Assembly (NCBI RefSeq): GCF_015751045.1
Contig: NZ_BNJW01000018.1
Span: forward strand, 1 to 64,000
Direction: 5' to 3'
Source of the DNA: Enterococcus lactis
GTDB taxonomy: Bacteria > Bacillota > Bacilli > Lactobacillales > Enterococcaceae
Length of the DNA stretch: 64,000 nt
Part shown: positions 8,102 through 18,950 of the stretch, in pieces
Layout of the letters: each line of letters begins with the position of its first letter
Numbering within the stretch: position 1 is the stretch's first letter
Notes under the pieces: model-generated
The model's input: only the letters and a program-made list of their open reading frames with translations
Database searches by the model: none
Told to the model about the DNA's origin: nothing
Position numbers and translations under genes: made by a program

Positions 8102-10324
8102 ATGAAAACATTGAATGAACCGACAGCTGAAGAGATCAAGAAAAAAAGAATCTATGCCGAATGGGGATTGACTGATGAAGAATATCGAATGATCGAAGAA
8201 GATGTCTTAGGAAGAATGCCTAATTATACGGAAACTGGACTGTTTTCTGTTATGTGGAGCGAACATTGTTCCTATAAAAATTCTAAACCGGTTCTACGCA
8301 AATTTCCTACTAGTGGACCTCATGTCTTGCAAGGCCCTGGAGAAGGCGCAGGTATCGTCGACATCGGTGATGGACTAGCAGTTGTCTTCAAAGCAGAAAG
8401 TCACAACCATCCCTCAGCCGTGGAGCCTTATGAAGGAGCTGCGACAGGAGTTGGCGGAATCATCAGAGATATTTTCAGCATGGGGGCTCGTCCAATTGCG
8501 CTGCTAGATTCATTGAGATTCGGCGAATTAGATAATCCAAGAACAAAATATTTACTAGAAGAAGTAGTTGCAGGTATCGGCGGATACGGCAATTGTATCG
8601 GTATACCGACTGTAGGTGGCGAAATTGCATTTGATCCTTGTTATGAAGGAAATCCATTAGTCAATGCAATGTGTGTAGGTTTGATTGAACACAAAGATAT
8701 CCAGAAAGGGCAAGCCGCTGGTGTCGGCAATTCGATCATGTATGTAGGAGCAAAAACAGGTCGCGACGGCATCCACGGCGCAACTTTTGCCTCAGAAGAA
8801 TTTAGCCAAGAAGAAGAACAGCAACGTTCTGCTGTACAAGTAGGCGATCCTTTTATGGAAAAGCTGCTGCTTGAAGCGTGTTTGGAATTAATCTTGCATC
8901 ATTCGGATTCTCTAGTAGGTATACAGGATATGGGAGCAGCAGGACTTGTTTCATCTAGTGCGGAAATGGCTTCAAAAGCTGGTTCAGGACTTATATTGAC
9001 ATTAGACGAAGTCCCACAAAGAGAAACTGGAATGACGCCTTATGAAATGATGCTATCCGAATCACAAGAACGGATGTTGATTTGTGTCAAATCAGGAGAG
9101 GAGGAAAAAATCCAAGAACTATTTCAGAAGTATGATCTAGATGCAGTCACTATCGGTAAAGTAACAGACGACGGGCAATATCGTCTATATCATCAAAGGA
9201 AAGAAGTAGCGAATCTGCCAGTCGATGCGCTGGCTGAAGATGCGCCAGTCTATCATAAAGAGATGAAAGAACCAGCTCGAATCGCAGATTTTCAGCGGTT
9301 GGCTCCTTATCAGCCGGTTATTGAAGAACCTGGACAAGTATTGCTTGATCTGCTGCAACAACCGACGATTGCTTCGAAACGTTCAATCTACGAAACTTAT
9401 GATTCACAAGTACAAACCAATACAGTTGTCTGTCCAGGAAGCGATGCGGCTGTGATAAGAGTCAGAGGGACGAACAAAGCATTAGCGATGACCACAGACT
9501 GCAACGCTCGTTATCTCTATTTGGATCCAAAAGTCGGAGGACAAATAGCAGTGGCAGAAGCAGCTAGAAATATCATTGCTAGCGGTGGCAGACCCTTGGC
9601 GATCACCGACTGCCTGAACTATGGTTCTCCTGATAAACCAGAAGTTTTTTGGGAATTATCGACTTCAGCTGACGGCATTGCTGCTGCGTGTGAAACGTTA
9701 GGAACTCCTGTTATTTCAGGAAATGTCTCTTTATATAATGAAACGGACGGTCAAGCAATCTATCCAACACCGATGATCGGTATGGTCGGATTGATCGAGG
9801 ATCATGAACATATCACTACTCAGGAATTCAAAAAATCAGGGGATCTAATCTATATATTAGGCAAGACGTTTGCAGATTTTGATGGCAGTGAATTACAAAA
9901 GATGCAGCTTGGAAGAATCGAAGGGGTGATTCGAAACTTTGATCTAGCCGTTGAAAAGAAAAACCAGGAGTTAGTATTGACAGCCATCCAAAACGGATTG
10001 ATCGAAAGTGCCCATGACTGTTCAGAAGGTGGCTTGGCAATTGCACTGGCAGAATCAGCTTTCAAATATCAGTTAGGTTTATCTGTGCAGTTTGGCTTGC
10101 CCTCTGCTCAATTGTTTGCAGAAACTCAATCAAGATTTGTATTGACAGTTGCACCGGAAAACCAGACACGATTCGAAGAAATGATGGGAGATGCTGCTGT
10201 TTTAGCAGGTAAGGTGACGGATGAAGCGATAATCGAAATTTCAGCAACTGACGGTCAAATCAAAATAGAAACAGCAGTAGCAAGAAAGTGCTGGGAGGAT
10301 GCAATCGTATGTCTTATGAAGTGA
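8102..10324 (+). CDS. purL: FGAM synthase large subunit PurL (small form)
   Basis: Makes FGAM from FGAR with ATP and ammonia from PurQ. At 740 aa it is the small PurL type without a fused glutaminase. Seen features are [13 protein letters not shown] near the N-terminus (active-site region), the [12 protein letters not shown] nucleotide-binding motif and a second, degenerate PurM-like half with [10 protein letters not shown]. The start abuts the purQ stop and is preceded by GGAAAGG. Its 3' end overlaps the purF start by 16 nt. Confidence 0.97.
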   Translation: MKTLNEPTAEEIKKKRIYAEWGLTDEEYRMIEEDVLGRMPNYTETGLFSVMWSEHCSYKNSKPVLRKFPTSGPHVLQGPGEGAGIVDIGDGLAVVFKAESHNHPSAVEPYEGAATGVGGIIRDIFSMGARPIALLDSLRFGELDNPRTKYLLEEVVAGIGGYGNCIGIPTVGGEIAFDPCYEGNPLVNAMCVGLIEHKDIQKGQAAGVGNSIMYVGAKTGRDGIHGATFASEEFSQEEEQQRSAVQVGDPFMEKLLLEACLELILHHSDSLVGIQDMGAAGLVSSSAEMASKAGSGLILTLDEVPQRETGMTPYEMMLSESQERMLICVKSGEEEKIQELFQKYDLDAVTIGKVTDDGQYRLYHQRKEVANLPVDALAEDAPVYHKEMKEPARIADFQRLAPYQPVIEEPGQVLLDLLQQPTIASKRSIYETYDSQVQTNTVVCPGSDAAVIRVRGTNKALAMTTDCNARYLYLDPKVGGQIAVAEAARNIIASGGRPLAITDCLNYGSPDKPEVFWELSTSADGIAAACETLGTPVISGNVSLYNETDGQAIYPTPMIGMVGLIEDHEHITTQEFKKSGDLIYILGKTFADFDGSELQKMQLGRIEGVIRNFDLAVEKKNQELVLTAIQNGLIESAHDCSEGGLAIALAESAFKYQLGLSVQFGLPSAQLFAETQSRFVLTVAPENQTRFEEMMGDAAVLAGKVTDEAIIEISATDGQIKIETAVARKCWEDAIVCLMK

Positions 10325-11748
10325 AGAGTTTAAATGAAGAATGCGGGATCTTCGGTGTTTGGGGTCATCCAGACGCCGCTAGTGTGGCATACTTCGGGCT
10401 CCATAGTCTTCAGCATCGAGGACAAGAAGGTGCGGGTATCGTGTCCAATGATCGAGGAAAACTCATGGGTCATCGAGATCTGGGTCTACTTTCTGAGGTA
10501 TTCAAAGATCAAAGAAAATTGCAGCAGTTAACAGGAGAAGCTGCAATCGGACATGTACGTTATGCAACAGCAGGCAATGGAAGTGTGGACAATATTCAGC
10601 CTTTTCTATTCAAATTTCATGATCAGTCGATCGGCTTAGCGCATAATGGTAACTTGATCAATGCTCGCTCCCTTAGAAAAGAGTTAGAGGAAAATGGGGC
10701 GATCTTCCATTCCAACTCCGATACGGAGATATTGATGCATTTGATCCGACGAAGTGAAGAAACAGATTTTTTAAATAAATTGAAAAGTGCTTTAAATGAA
10801 GTCAAAGGTGGCTTTGCCTATTTATTAATGACAGAAACGGCAATGATTGCCGCTTTGGACCCGAATGGTTTTCGTCCATTAGCAATCGGACAAATGAAAA
10901 ACGGAGCATACGTGATTGCCTCGGAAACTTGTGCATTAGAAGTTATTGGGGCACGTTTTATAAGAGATGTCCAGCCTGGTGAGATAGTGATCATCAATGA
11001 CGAAGGAATCCAGATTGATTGCTTTACGAAGGACACGCAGCTTTCTATTTGTTCGATGGAATATATCTATTTTGCCAGACCGGATTCAAATATCGCAGGG
11101 ATCAATGTGCATACTGCACGGAAAAACATGGGACGGAATTTAGCGAAAGAATCGCCAGTAAAAGCAGATATGGTCGTTGGTGTACCTAATTCTTCTTTGT
11201 CAGCCGCAAGCGGTTATGCAGAAGCTAGCGGTATCCCTTACGAAATTGGATTAGTAAAAAATCAATACATTGCCCGAACATTTATCCAGCCGACGCCAGA
11301 ACTAAGAGAGCAAGGCGTCCGAATGAAATTATCTGCTGTACGCGGGGTAGTGGAAGGGAAAAAGGTGATCATGGTTGATGATTCGATCGTTCGGGGCACG
11401 ACAAGCAGACGGATCGTCCATCTTTTGAAAGAAGCAGGAGCAAAAGAAGTACATGTGAGGATTGCTTCTCCTCCTTTGAAATATCCGTGTTTTTATGGGA
11501 TTGATATTCAAACGCGTAAAGAACTCATTGCGGCCAATCACACGATTGATGAAATCAAAGAATGTATCGGTGCAGATTCTTTAGGTTTTTTAAGTGAAGA
11601 GGGTCTGATCGAATCGATTGGTCTGGAAAAAGATGCTCCGTATTCAGGATTGTGTATGGCTTATTTCAACGGAGATTATCCGACGCCGTTATATGACTAT
11701 GAAGAAAAATATCAGGAATCACTAAAAGAAAAAGTATCGTTCTTTTAA
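10309..11748 (+). CDS. purF: Amidophosphoribosyltransferase (glutamine PRPP amidotransferase)
   Basis: Catalyses the first committed step of purine synthesis, PRPP plus glutamine to phosphoribosylamine. The N-terminal Ntn-hydrolase domain would begin at a cysteine after a short propeptide (NEECGIFG, Cys12), as in B. subtilis PurF. The C-terminal PRTase domain has the PRPP loop [13 protein letters not shown]. The protein is 479 aa. I chose ATG at 10309, after GGGAGG, because it gives the conserved [11 protein letters not shown] start; in-frame upstream codons are inside purL. Confidence 0.96.
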   Translation: MSYEVKSLNEECGIFGVWGHPDAASVAYFGLHSLQHRGQEGAGIVSNDRGKLMGHRDLGLLSEVFKDQRKLQQLTGEAAIGHVRYATAGNGSVDNIQPFLFKFHDQSIGLAHNGNLINARSLRKELEENGAIFHSNSDTEILMHLIRRSEETDFLNKLKSALNEVKGGFAYLLMTETAMIAALDPNGFRPLAIGQMKNGAYVIASETCALEVIGARFIRDVQPGEIVIINDEGIQIDCFTKDTQLSICSMEYIYFARPDSNIAGINVHTARKNMGRNLAKESPVKADMVVGVPNSSLSAASGYAEASGIPYEIGLVKNQYIARTFIQPTPELREQGVRMKLSAVRGVVEGKKVIMVDDSIVRGTTSRRIVHLLKEAGAKEVHVRIASPPLKYPCFYGIDIQTRKELIAANHTIDEIKECIGADSLGFLSEEGLIESIGLEKDAPYSGLCMAYFNGDYPTPLYDYEEKYQESLKEKVSFF

Positions 11749-11770
11749 AAGCAGATCAAGAAGGGAGCAT

Positions 11771-12823
11771 ATGAAGCCAATGGCAAATGCATACGCAAAA
11801 GCTGGCGTAGATGTCGAAGCTGGATATGAAGTAGTAGAACGGATCAAGAAGCATGTCAGAAAAACGGAACGATTAGGCGTGATGGGCGCTATAGGAGGAT
11901 TCGGCGGCTGTTTCGATTTATCGGTCTTTCAATTAAAAGAGCCAGTCCTTGTTTCGGGGACCGATGGTGTAGGGACGAAATTAGCAGTAGCAATCGAAGC
12001 AGACAAACACGACACGATCGGAATCGACTGCGTAGCGATGTGTGTCAATGATATCTTAGCACAAGGGGCAGAGCCGTTGTATTTTTTAGATTACTTAGCA
12101 ACGGGGAAAAATGATCCGACACGTTTAGAAAATGTAGTAAAAGGTGTAGCAGATGGGTGTGTTCAAGGAAATATGGCACTGATCGGCGGCGAGACAGCTG
12201 AAATGCCCGGTATGTACTCAGGAAATGATTATGATCTAGCCGGATTTGCTGTAGGGATAGCTGAAAAATCTCAATTATTGACAGGAGAAACAATCAACCC
12301 AGGAGACGTGTTGCTTGGAATAGCATCTAGCGGAATCCATTCAAATGGGTACTCTCTTGTTCGCAAAATTTTCTTTGAGCAGCAGCAGTTTTCTTTATCA
12401 TCAAACCTGCCAGAATTGAAAAAAACACTTGGCGAAGTATTACTTGAACCAACGAAAATCTATGTTTCTGCCTTGCTTCCGCTGATCAAAGAAAAGAAAA
12501 TCAAAGGAGCTGCACATATCACCGGTGGAGGGTTTGTAGAAAATATCCCGCGAATGTTGCCAGAATCTATGGCTGCTGAAATCAAACTTGGCACGTGGCC
12601 GATCCTTCCGATCTTCGGCTGTTTACAAAAATATGGTGAGATTCCTATGATGGAGATGTACGAAATATTCAATATGGGCATCGGTATGGTCTTAGCAGTC
12701 GAGGAAGCAAAAGTAAAAGAAATCGTGCACGAGATTGAGCAAGCTGGCGAAAAAGTTTATGAAATCGGGAAAGTGATCGCCAAAGAAAAACATCGTGTGG
12801 TGTTTACAGGAGAAGAACGATGA
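11771..12823 (+). CDS. purM: Phosphoribosylformylglycinamidine cyclo-ligase (AIR synthetase)
   Basis: Closes the imidazole ring, FGAM to AIR, with ATP. The protein is 350 aa from ATG 11771. The ATG at 11780 would give [17 protein letters not shown], closer to the B. subtilis start, while the ribosome site AAGGGAG (11761-11767) falls between the ideal spacings for the two, so the exact start is uncertain. Typical sequence includes SGTDGVGTK and [11 protein letters not shown]. Its stop overlaps the purN start in an ATGA arrangement. Confidence 0.95.
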   Translation: MKPMANAYAKAGVDVEAGYEVVERIKKHVRKTERLGVMGAIGGFGGCFDLSVFQLKEPVLVSGTDGVGTKLAVAIEADKHDTIGIDCVAMCVNDILAQGAEPLYFLDYLATGKNDPTRLENVVKGVADGCVQGNMALIGGETAEMPGMYSGNDYDLAGFAVGIAEKSQLLTGETINPGDVLLGIASSGIHSNGYSLVRKIFFEQQQFSLSSNLPELKKTLGEVLLEPTKIYVSALLPLIKEKKIKGAAHITGGGFVENIPRMLPESMAAEIKLGTWPILPIFGCLQKYGEIPMMEMYEIFNMGIGMVLAVEEAKVKEIVHEIEQAGEKVYEIGKVIAKEKHRVVFTGEER

Positions 12824-13398
12824 GGATCGCTGTTTTTGCTTCTGGAAACGGAAGCAACTTTCAAGCGCTAGCCGATTATCTATCGAAAAAAGGAATGGAA
12901 GCTTCGATTGACTGGTTGTTTTGTGATCAGCCTGCAGCATATGTTTTGAAACGTGCAGTCGCATTGGATGTACCGGCAGATTGTTTTTCGCCTAAAGAAT
13001 TTGACTCCAAAAAAGAGTATGAAGAAGCGATTTTGTATAAATTGAAAGAAAAAAAGATCGATTTGATCGTATTAGCTGGATACATGCGAATCATTGGACC
13101 AGTATTGCTGGAAAATTATGATAAAAGAATCATCAATATCCATCCATCTCTTTTACCTGCATTCCCTGGTTTGCATGGCATTCGTGATGCATTTGAAGCT
13201 GGAGTAAAAGAAACGGGTGTCACAATCCATTATATCGACCAAGGTGTAGATACTGGACCAATCATCCGGCAGGAAAAAGTGAGGATCGAACAGGAGGACA
13301 CGTTCGATTCTTTAGAAGAAAAAATCCATAGAGTAGAGCATCGGATCTATCCAGAAGTGATTAGTGAAATTATTGAAAATGGAGGCTATCTGAAATGA
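12820..13398 (+). CDS. purN: Phosphoribosylglycinamide formyltransferase
   Basis: Transfers a formyl group from 10-formyl-tetrahydrofolate to GAR. The protein is 192 aa. It has the N-terminal [11 protein letters not shown] phosphate-binding loop and the active-site stretch [13 protein letters not shown] with the catalytic Asn and His, followed by [17 protein letters not shown]. It overlaps purM by 4 nt and purH by 4 nt (ATGA at both ends), so translation is tightly coupled. Confidence 0.97.
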   Translation: MRIAVFASGNGSNFQALADYLSKKGMEASIDWLFCDQPAAYVLKRAVALDVPADCFSPKEFDSKKEYEEAILYKLKEKKIDLIVLAGYMRIIGPVLLENYDKRIINIHPSLLPAFPGLHGIRDAFEAGVKETGVTIHYIDQGVDTGPIIRQEKVRIEQEDTFDSLEEKIHRVEHRIYPEVISEIIENGGYLK

Positions 13399-14930
13399 CA
13401 AGAGCATTGATCAGTGTATCAGATAAAACTGGGATTGTAGCATTTGCCCAAGGTTTGGTTGAACAAGGAGTAGAAATCATTTCAACAGGAGGAACAAAGC
13501 ATGCGTTGGATCAAGCTGGGATCAAAACGCTTTCGATCGAAGAAGTGACAGGGTTTCCTGAAATGATGGATGGCCGTGTCAAAACACTGCATCCTAAAAT
13601 CCATGGTGGTCTTTTAGGAAGACGCGATCTCCCTAGCCATATGGAGGCAATGGAAACGGAAAATATCCAACCAATCGACTTTGTTTGTGTCAATTTATAT
13701 CCTTTCAAAGAAACGATTATGAAACCAGATGTCGAAATAGCAGAAGCTATTGAAAACATTGATATCGGTGGTCCTAGTATGCTCCGTAGTGCAGCAAAAA
13801 ACCATGAATTTGTCACCGCTGTTGTTGATCCATCTGACTATGAAGAAGTACTTTCAGAATTACGTCAGTATGGGCATACTTCACTTTCTTTCAGACAAAA
13901 ACTAGCGGCAAAAGTCTTTCGTCATACTGCTGCATATGATGCACTGATCGCTCAATACTTGACGGATTGGGTGGAAGAAAAAGAACCGGAAAAATTGACA
14001 CTTACGTATGAACGAAAACAAACGCTTCGTTACGGTGAAAATAGCCATCAAGCCGCTGCCTTTTATCAGTCCGCTCTTTTGGAAAAATATTCGATTGCAG
14101 CAGCAAAACAACTCCATGGGAAAGAACTTTCTTATAATAATATCCGAGATGCAGATGCTGCGTTACGGATCATGAAGGAATATGACGAACCAACGGTAGT
14201 CGCCTTGAAACACATGAATCCTTGTGGTATTGGGACAGCATCTACGATTTTAGAAGCGTGGGAAGCAGCATATGAAGCAGATCCTGTTTCAATCTTTGGT
14301 GGGATCATCGTTTTGAATCGAGAAGTAGATCTGCCAACAGCAGAACAGATGCATAAGCTGTTTCTAGAAATCATCATTGCCCCTTCTTATACACAAGAAG
14401 CTTTGGAATTACTGCAAAAAAAGAAAAACATCCGATTACTGACAGTAGACTTTGTGCAAGAAGAAAATCAAAATCGAGAAGAAACGGTCTCAGTCTTAGG
14501 TGGACTTCTTGTACAAGATCAAGATCTGGCAATGGAAAACGAAGAAGAATGGAAAGTCGTGACAAAACGTAAGCCGACTCCAGCAGAAGCAAAAGCATTA
14601 GCGTTTGCTTGGAAAGCTGTCAAACATGTGAAATCTAATGCGATCGTGCTGGCAAACGAACGTCAGACAGTAGGAATCGGAGCCGGGCAGATGAATCGAG
14701 TCGGTTCAGTAAAAATTGCGATTGAACAAGCGCAAGAGAAAATGGAAGGTGCAGTTTTAGCTAGCGATGCTTATTTCCCAATGGATGATTCAGTTGAATA
14801 TGCAGCCAAACATGGTATAAAAGCAATCATTCAGCCAGGTGGAAGTATCAAAGACCAAGATTCTATTGATATGGCGAATAAATACGATCTAGCAATGGTC
14901 TTTACTGATGTTCGGCATTTTAGACATTAG
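13395..14930 (+). CDS. purH: Bifunctional AICAR formyltransferase / IMP cyclohydrolase
   Basis: Carries out the last two steps to IMP. The N-terminal cyclohydrolase domain shows [11 protein letters not shown], and [20 protein letters not shown] lies within the first 75 residues. The C-terminal transformylase contains the catalytic Lys-His region [11 protein letters not shown]. The protein is 511 aa, as in B. subtilis. It overlaps purN by 4 nt and is followed after 15 nt by purD. Confidence 0.97.
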   Translation: MTRALISVSDKTGIVAFAQGLVEQGVEIISTGGTKHALDQAGIKTLSIEEVTGFPEMMDGRVKTLHPKIHGGLLGRRDLPSHMEAMETENIQPIDFVCVNLYPFKETIMKPDVEIAEAIENIDIGGPSMLRSAAKNHEFVTAVVDPSDYEEVLSELRQYGHTSLSFRQKLAAKVFRHTAAYDALIAQYLTDWVEEKEPEKLTLTYERKQTLRYGENSHQAAAFYQSALLEKYSIAAAKQLHGKELSYNNIRDADAALRIMKEYDEPTVVALKHMNPCGIGTASTILEAWEAAYEADPVSIFGGIIVLNREVDLPTAEQMHKLFLEIIIAPSYTQEALELLQKKKNIRLLTVDFVQEENQNREETVSVLGGLLVQDQDLAMENEEEWKVVTKRKPTPAEAKALAFAWKAVKHVKSNAIVLANERQTVGIGAGQMNRVGSVKIAIEQAQEKMEGAVLASDAYFPMDDSVEYAAKHGIKAIIQPGGSIKDQDSIDMANKYDLAMVFTDVRHFRH

Positions 14931-14945
14931 AGAGGAGTCGGATAA

Positions 14946-16220
14946 ATGAACATTTTGGTGATCGGTGCAGGTGGTCGTGAACATGCAATAAGTAAAAAAC
15001 TTTTAGACAGTCCGAAGGTGGATACTGTGTATTGTGCGCCAGGAAATCCTGGAATGACAAAGGATGGCATCAATTGTGTCGCTATCAGTGAACAAGATCA
15101 TTCAGCATTAATTCATTTTGTTAAGAATGAGGCGATTGATTGGAGTATCGTTGGTCCTGAAGTTCCTTTATTAAATGGGATCGTCGATGATTTTATGGCG
15201 GAAGGATTGAAAATCTTCGGTCCGACAAAAGCAGCAGCTCTGATCGAAGGTTCGAAAAGTTTTGCTAAACAATTGATGGAGACGTATCAGATCCCGACAG
15301 CTAAATCCAGAAGTTTTGAATGTTACGAAAAAGCAGCAGCGTATATCAAAGAAAACGGTGCGCCAATCGTAGTGAAAGCGGATGGCTTAGCAGCTGGAAA
15401 AGGTGTAGTCGTGGCTACAACAGTGAAAGAAGCGCTGGATGCGGCAGAACAAATGTTGAACCAGCATCGATTTGGGAACAGCAGCAAAAAAATCGTCGTA
15501 GAAGAGTTTTTGGCAGGAGAAGAATTCTCCCTTTTGGCGTTTGTCCGTGATACCAAGGTGTATCCGATGGTCATTTCGCAAGATCATAAGCGGGCATTCG
15601 ATAACGATAAAGGGCCAAATACAGGCGGGATGGGTGCTTATTCACCAGTACCGCAAATTCCAAAAAAGATGATTGAAAAAGCTGTGGAAGAAGTTTTAAA
15701 ACCAGCGGCTTTGGGAATGAAAGAACTAGGACGCTCTTTCACGGGTGTTTTATATGCGGGTTTGATTGCTACGAAGGAAGGACCAAAAGTGATCGAATTC
15801 AATGCGCGTTTCGGTGATCCTGAAACGCAAGTCGTTCTTTCTCGGTTGAAGAGTGACTTTGCACAAGTAATCGATGATTTATTAGAGAATCGTGCAGTAG
15901 AGTTAAAGTGGCAGCAAGAAGGATACAATGTAGGCGTTGTGGTGGCAGCTGCCGGTTACCCCGAAGAATATGAGACAGGAATGGTTCTACCAGATTTTCT
16001 GGAAGAAGAGCTTTCTGTTTACTATGCTGGAGTTTCCTCAAATAACGGCAAACTAGTTGGAACAGGAGGACGCCTTTATCTAGTAGAAGCATACGGTGAG
16101 ACGATCAAAGAAGCACAGGAAAAAATCTACACCGCGTTAATGGATAAAACGACAGATGGAACATTTTATCGTACAGATATTGGAGAAAAAGCTGCCAATA
16201 GCGAACTGGTCGTGAAGTAA
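14946..16220 (+). CDS. purD: Phosphoribosylamine-glycine ligase (GAR synthetase)
   Basis: ATP-grasp ligase joining phosphoribosylamine and glycine, the second step of the pathway. The 424-aa protein starts MNILVIGAGGREHAI and contains KADGLAAGKGV (ATP-grasp) and EFNARFGDPETQ (metal binding). ATG at 14946 is preceded by GAGAGGAG. It is the last gene of the operon. Only a weak hairpin (around 16260-16276) follows, so some readthrough into the next gene is possible. Confidence 0.97.
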   Translation: MNILVIGAGGREHAISKKLLDSPKVDTVYCAPGNPGMTKDGINCVAISEQDHSALIHFVKNEAIDWSIVGPEVPLLNGIVDDFMAEGLKIFGPTKAAALIEGSKSFAKQLMETYQIPTAKSRSFECYEKAAAYIKENGAPIVVKADGLAAGKGVVVATTVKEALDAAEQMLNQHRFGNSSKKIVVEEFLAGEEFSLLAFVRDTKVYPMVISQDHKRAFDNDKGPNTGGMGAYSPVPQIPKKMIEKAVEEVLKPAALGMKELGRSFTGVLYAGLIATKEGPKVIEFNARFGDPETQVVLSRLKSDFAQVIDDLLENRAVELKWQQEGYNVGVVVAAAGYPEEYETGMVLPDFLEEELSVYYAGVSSNNGKLVGTGGRLYLVEAYGETIKEAQEKIYTALMDKTTDGTFYRTDIGEKAANSELVVK

Positions 16221-16342
16221 ATCAGCTGCTTCCATTTATAAAAAAATACAACAAATATAGTCGGAAGCGCCGATTTTAGTGAAGCCTTTTCATAAAGAGT
16301 GTGGTACACTTTTGTTGTGTATATAAATAAGGAGGAGTTCAG

Positions 16343-17257
16343 ATGAAAAAAATTCAATTAGGTACTTCTGATCAGAAAGCAGCTGCAGTGATCTTAGGCT
16401 GTATGCGTATCAACAATGCGGAAGATCCAGTAAAAGTGATTGAGACAGCTTATGAAAACGGCATTGATTTTTTTGACCATGCAGATATTTATGGGAACGG
16501 TGAATGTGAAGAAATCTTTGCAGATGCTCTAGCAAAAACATCAATCAAACGAGAAGATCTTTTTATTCAAACAAAATGTGGAATCGTTCCAGGTGTGATG
16601 TTTGATTTTTCTAAAAAACATATCATTGAATCTGTGGAAAAAAGTTTGACCCGTCTGAAAATGGATTATGTGGATGCTTTACTTCTTCATCGTCCAGATA
16701 CATTGGTGGAACCAGAAGAGGTAGCTGAAGCGTTTGATGAATTGGAACGATCAGGTAAAGTCCGTTATTTTGGTGTCAGCAATCAAAAACCAATGCAAAT
16801 CGAATTGCTGAAAAAATATGTTCGTCAACCATTAGTAGCTAATCAGCTGCAATTTGGCTTGAAACATACTGGAATGATCGATCAAGGAATTCATGTCAAT
16901 ATGACAGATGAAGCAAGTATCGACCATGATGGTAGTGTACTTGATTATTCCCGTCTGCATGATATGACGATCCAAGCGTGGTCGCCATACCAGTATGGAT
17001 TTTTTGAAGGTGTATTTATCGGGAACGAAAAATTCCCTGAATTAAACCAAACATTAGAAGAACTCGCAGCTAAATATCAAACGACACCAACTGGCTTGGC
17101 TTCTGCTTGGATTTTGCGCCATCCAGCCAATATGCAAGTAATCGCCGGTACGATGAACGTAGGGCGAATCAAGGAAATCGCTCAAGCATCAGAAATTAAT
17201 ATGTCTCGGGAAGATTGGTACGAATTGTACCGTGCTGCTGGAAACATTTTACCTTAA
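16343..17257 (+). CDS. Aldo/keto reductase family oxidoreductase
   Basis: A NAD(P)H-dependent TIM-barrel oxidoreductase of 304 aa. The family's catalytic tetrad is visible as Asp and Tyr in FFDHADIYG, Lys in QTKCG and His in LLLHRPD. It resembles the E. coli YdhF-type subgroup, whose physiological substrate is unclear. ATG at 16343 follows AAGGAGGAG. It lies between purD and a strong terminator (17291), with an own promoter likely (TACACT at 16305-16310). Nothing in the context fixes the substrate. Confidence 0.9.
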   Translation: MKKIQLGTSDQKAAAVILGCMRINNAEDPVKVIETAYENGIDFFDHADIYGNGECEEIFADALAKTSIKREDLFIQTKCGIVPGVMFDFSKKHIIESVEKSLTRLKMDYVDALLLHRPDTLVEPEEVAEAFDELERSGKVRYFGVSNQKPMQIELLKKYVRQPLVANQLQFGLKHTGMIDQGIHVNMTDEASIDHDGSVLDYSRLHDMTIQAWSPYQYGFFEGVFIGNEKFPELNQTLEELAAKYQTTPTGLASAWILRHPANMQVIAGTMNVGRIKEIAQASEINMSREDWYELYRAAGNILP

Positions 17258-17290
17258 AAGTTGTCATAAGCAACGGTGCGATCAATTAAA

Positions 17291-17346
17291 AAGGTGGAAT
17301 ATCTTGAAAGCTATTTTCAGCTTCGAGATATTCCGCCTTTTTTTTA
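17291..17346 (+). terminator. Strong terminator after the aldo/keto reductase
   Basis: An 18-bp stem with two wobble/mismatch positions (17291-17308 with 17322-17339) is followed by a run of T. It also faces the 3' end of the leftward regulator gene. Confidence 0.9.
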
Positions 17347-17386
17347 TTGCCAACGGGAAAGAGTATCGCTATACGGATTTTATTTA

Positions 17387-18511
17387 TTATTTATTTTTGT
17401 TTTCAAGGAAAAGCTGTGTCCGATATTCTTTTGGGGAAATCCCTTGTTTTTTCTTAAATAAATAACTGAAATAGTTAGGGTCATTATAACCAATCTCAAA
17501 AGCAATATCTGAGATACGATAGTCTGATTGCTGCAATAATTTTTTTGCTAATTCGATTCTTTGTTCTGTCAGATAATCGATGAATGTTTGGTTAAACGAT
17601 TGAGAAAAAATCGTACTGAAATGAGAGGGGCTTAATGCAACTTGTTGAGCGACCCAAGTTAAGGACATATCTGGATCGGTAAAATTTTCTTTGATAAAAT
17701 CCAATGCATGGTTCAAAATTGGCTGATATTTGTTCCTTGAAGGCTGTGAGGGCAGAGCAGTTAAGAAAGAAATGAACATATAAACAGTCGAACGGTAAAG
17801 CGAGTCGTCGGCGCTGATTGCTAAGCGTTGGCTAGTGGATGTGCAATGAACCATTTCTTGCGGGATTTCCTTTTCTTTCAGGCGGACATGCTGGAGTAGC
17901 TTAGTCAAGACAAATAAACGATATAATCGTGTTCGGATTGGTGTGCCTTGTGGTTTCGTCAAGTGTTCGATGTACTTAGATACTTCGTTTTTCGATAATG
18001 AAGACAAATCAAGTGAGAGATCAAAGTAAAAGACAGAATCAACTGGAAGTTTTGCTTCTTTAATCAAATCCTCATAGCTGATAATTTGATCTTTAAGGGA
18101 ACTGGCAGTTTCAAGTATCATCTGCGTGATCTCAAAAGATGCAGGTAATTCGCTGATTCTTTCTGCGACAGGACCGATGGCGACTGAAAAATTATTTTTT
18201 TGTCCCTTTTCTAATTCATGGACCAACGTTTGGGCTACCTGATAACTGGTCTCAATCACATTTTCTTCAAGAGGATCAACTATTAAAAATTTGATGAATC
18301 GAGAGGAAACAGCAGAAAAAATCACTTGTTGATTCTCCCTAAATAAAAACTTCAAATAATCACTGAGATGAGCGTAATCTTCAAAGTCTGTACTGACTTG
18401 GTTTGCTGCTAATAATACGGTCATTTTTTTCCCTGCTAAAGAGCGATTGAAAGATTCAGCAAGTTTCAATGTTTCACTGATCGTAAGTGAGCCTTTGAAC
18501 AAACCGTTCAA
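17387..18511 (-). CDS. AraC-type C-terminal fragment of the split response regulator
   Basis: This frame encodes the linker and the AraC/XylS HTH pair in the last 100 or so residues. The first possible start is a TTG at 18511 without a ribosome site. The open frame extends about 30 nt further upstream before a stop, which supports a frameshift rather than a separate gene. Confidence 0.6.
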   Translation of the reverse strand: MNGLFKGSLTISETLKLAESFNRSLAGKKMTVLLAANQVSTDFEDYAHLSDYLKFLFRENQQVIFSAVSSRFIKFLIVDPLEENVIETSYQVAQTLVHELEKGQKNNFSVAIGPVAERISELPASFEITQMILETASSLKDQIISYEDLIKEAKLPVDSVFYFDLSLDLSSLSKNEVSKYIEHLTKPQGTPIRTRLYRLFVLTKLLQHVRLKEKEIPQEMVHCTSTSQRLAISADDSLYRSTVYMFISFLTALPSQPSRNKYQPILNHALDFIKENFTDPDMSLTWVAQQVALSPSHFSTIFSQSFNQTFIDYLTEQRIELAKKLLQQSDYRISDIAFEIGYNDPNYFSYLFKKKQGISPKEYRTQLFLENKNK

Positions 18512-18524
18512 GAAATGATTTTTT

Positions 18525-18950
18525 TCAATTCGAAAACAAGATCAGAAGAAGGGTGCGTTCTTTTTGCTGCAAGTCTAACGCAGTCACTGCTTTTTCTATT
18601 GCTTGTTTCAATTCGTTGCTTTTAATTGGTTTAAGTAGATAATCATCTGCCTGTACTTGGATTGCTCCTTTCATATAATCGAAATCGTCGAATCCGCTAA
18701 TAAATATGAGGCGAGTCCAAGGAAGCAGTTTCCTTGCTTCTTTTGAAAAAGTCAAACCGTCCATGAATGGCATTTGGATATCAGTCAGAATGATATCGGG
18801 CTGTAAGTCGATAATCGAAGACAGTGCCATCTCACCATCTCCAGCTTCCCCGACATAAGTGATTGGATAATAAGAACCAAGGGCAGTTATTTGTTCCCGC
18901 AAGTTATTGCGAATGAGGTATTCGTCTTCGATGATAAAAACTTTATACAT
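18525..18950 (-). CDS. Receiver-domain fragment of the split response regulator
   Basis: This frame encodes 141 aa: a full CheY-like receiver with acidic pocket IIEDE, Asp57, the Thr/Ser position in FISGF and Lys in LLKPIKS, then a short out-of-frame tail. ATG at 18950 follows GGAGG with 8-nt spacing, and the start overlaps the kinase stop. Alone it lacks the DNA-binding domain. Confidence 0.75.
   Translation of the reverse strand: MYKVFIIEDEYLIRNNLREQITALGSYYPITYVGEAGDGEMALSSIIDLQPDIILTDIQMPFMDGLTFSKEARKLLPWTRLIFISGFDDFDYMKGAIQVQADDYLLKPIKSNELKQAIEKAVTALDLQQKERTLLLILFSN

Larger units (their letters stand above)
17387..18950 (-). pseudogene. YesN/AraC-type response regulator, split by a 1-nt frameshift
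   Basis: Read as one gene this would be a response regulator of about 520 aa: receiver domain (phospho-acceptor Asp57 in LTDIQMPFMDG), a middle region, and a C-terminal AraC-type double helix-turn-helix (SDIAFEIGYNDPNYFSYLFK). The receiver frame stops at 18525 and the rest continues in another frame. The total length is one base more than a multiple of three. Dropping one base from the A4 run at 18533-18536 (T4 in the mRNA) would fuse the frames smoothly. It is co-transcribed with the kinase, overlapping it by 8 nt. Either the regulator is broken in this strain, or the base is a sequencing error, or frameshifting occurs. Confidence 0.8.

Noticed and set aside
17232-17465. 77-codon rightward frame after the aldo/keto reductase
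   Set aside because: It covers a strong terminator and the 3' end of the facing regulator gene, and has no ribosome site.
18520-18545. Programmed frameshifting as the default explanation for the split regulator
   Set aside because: No clear slippery heptamer with a stimulatory element is seen; a mutation or sequencing error is simpler, so I left it as an alternative only.
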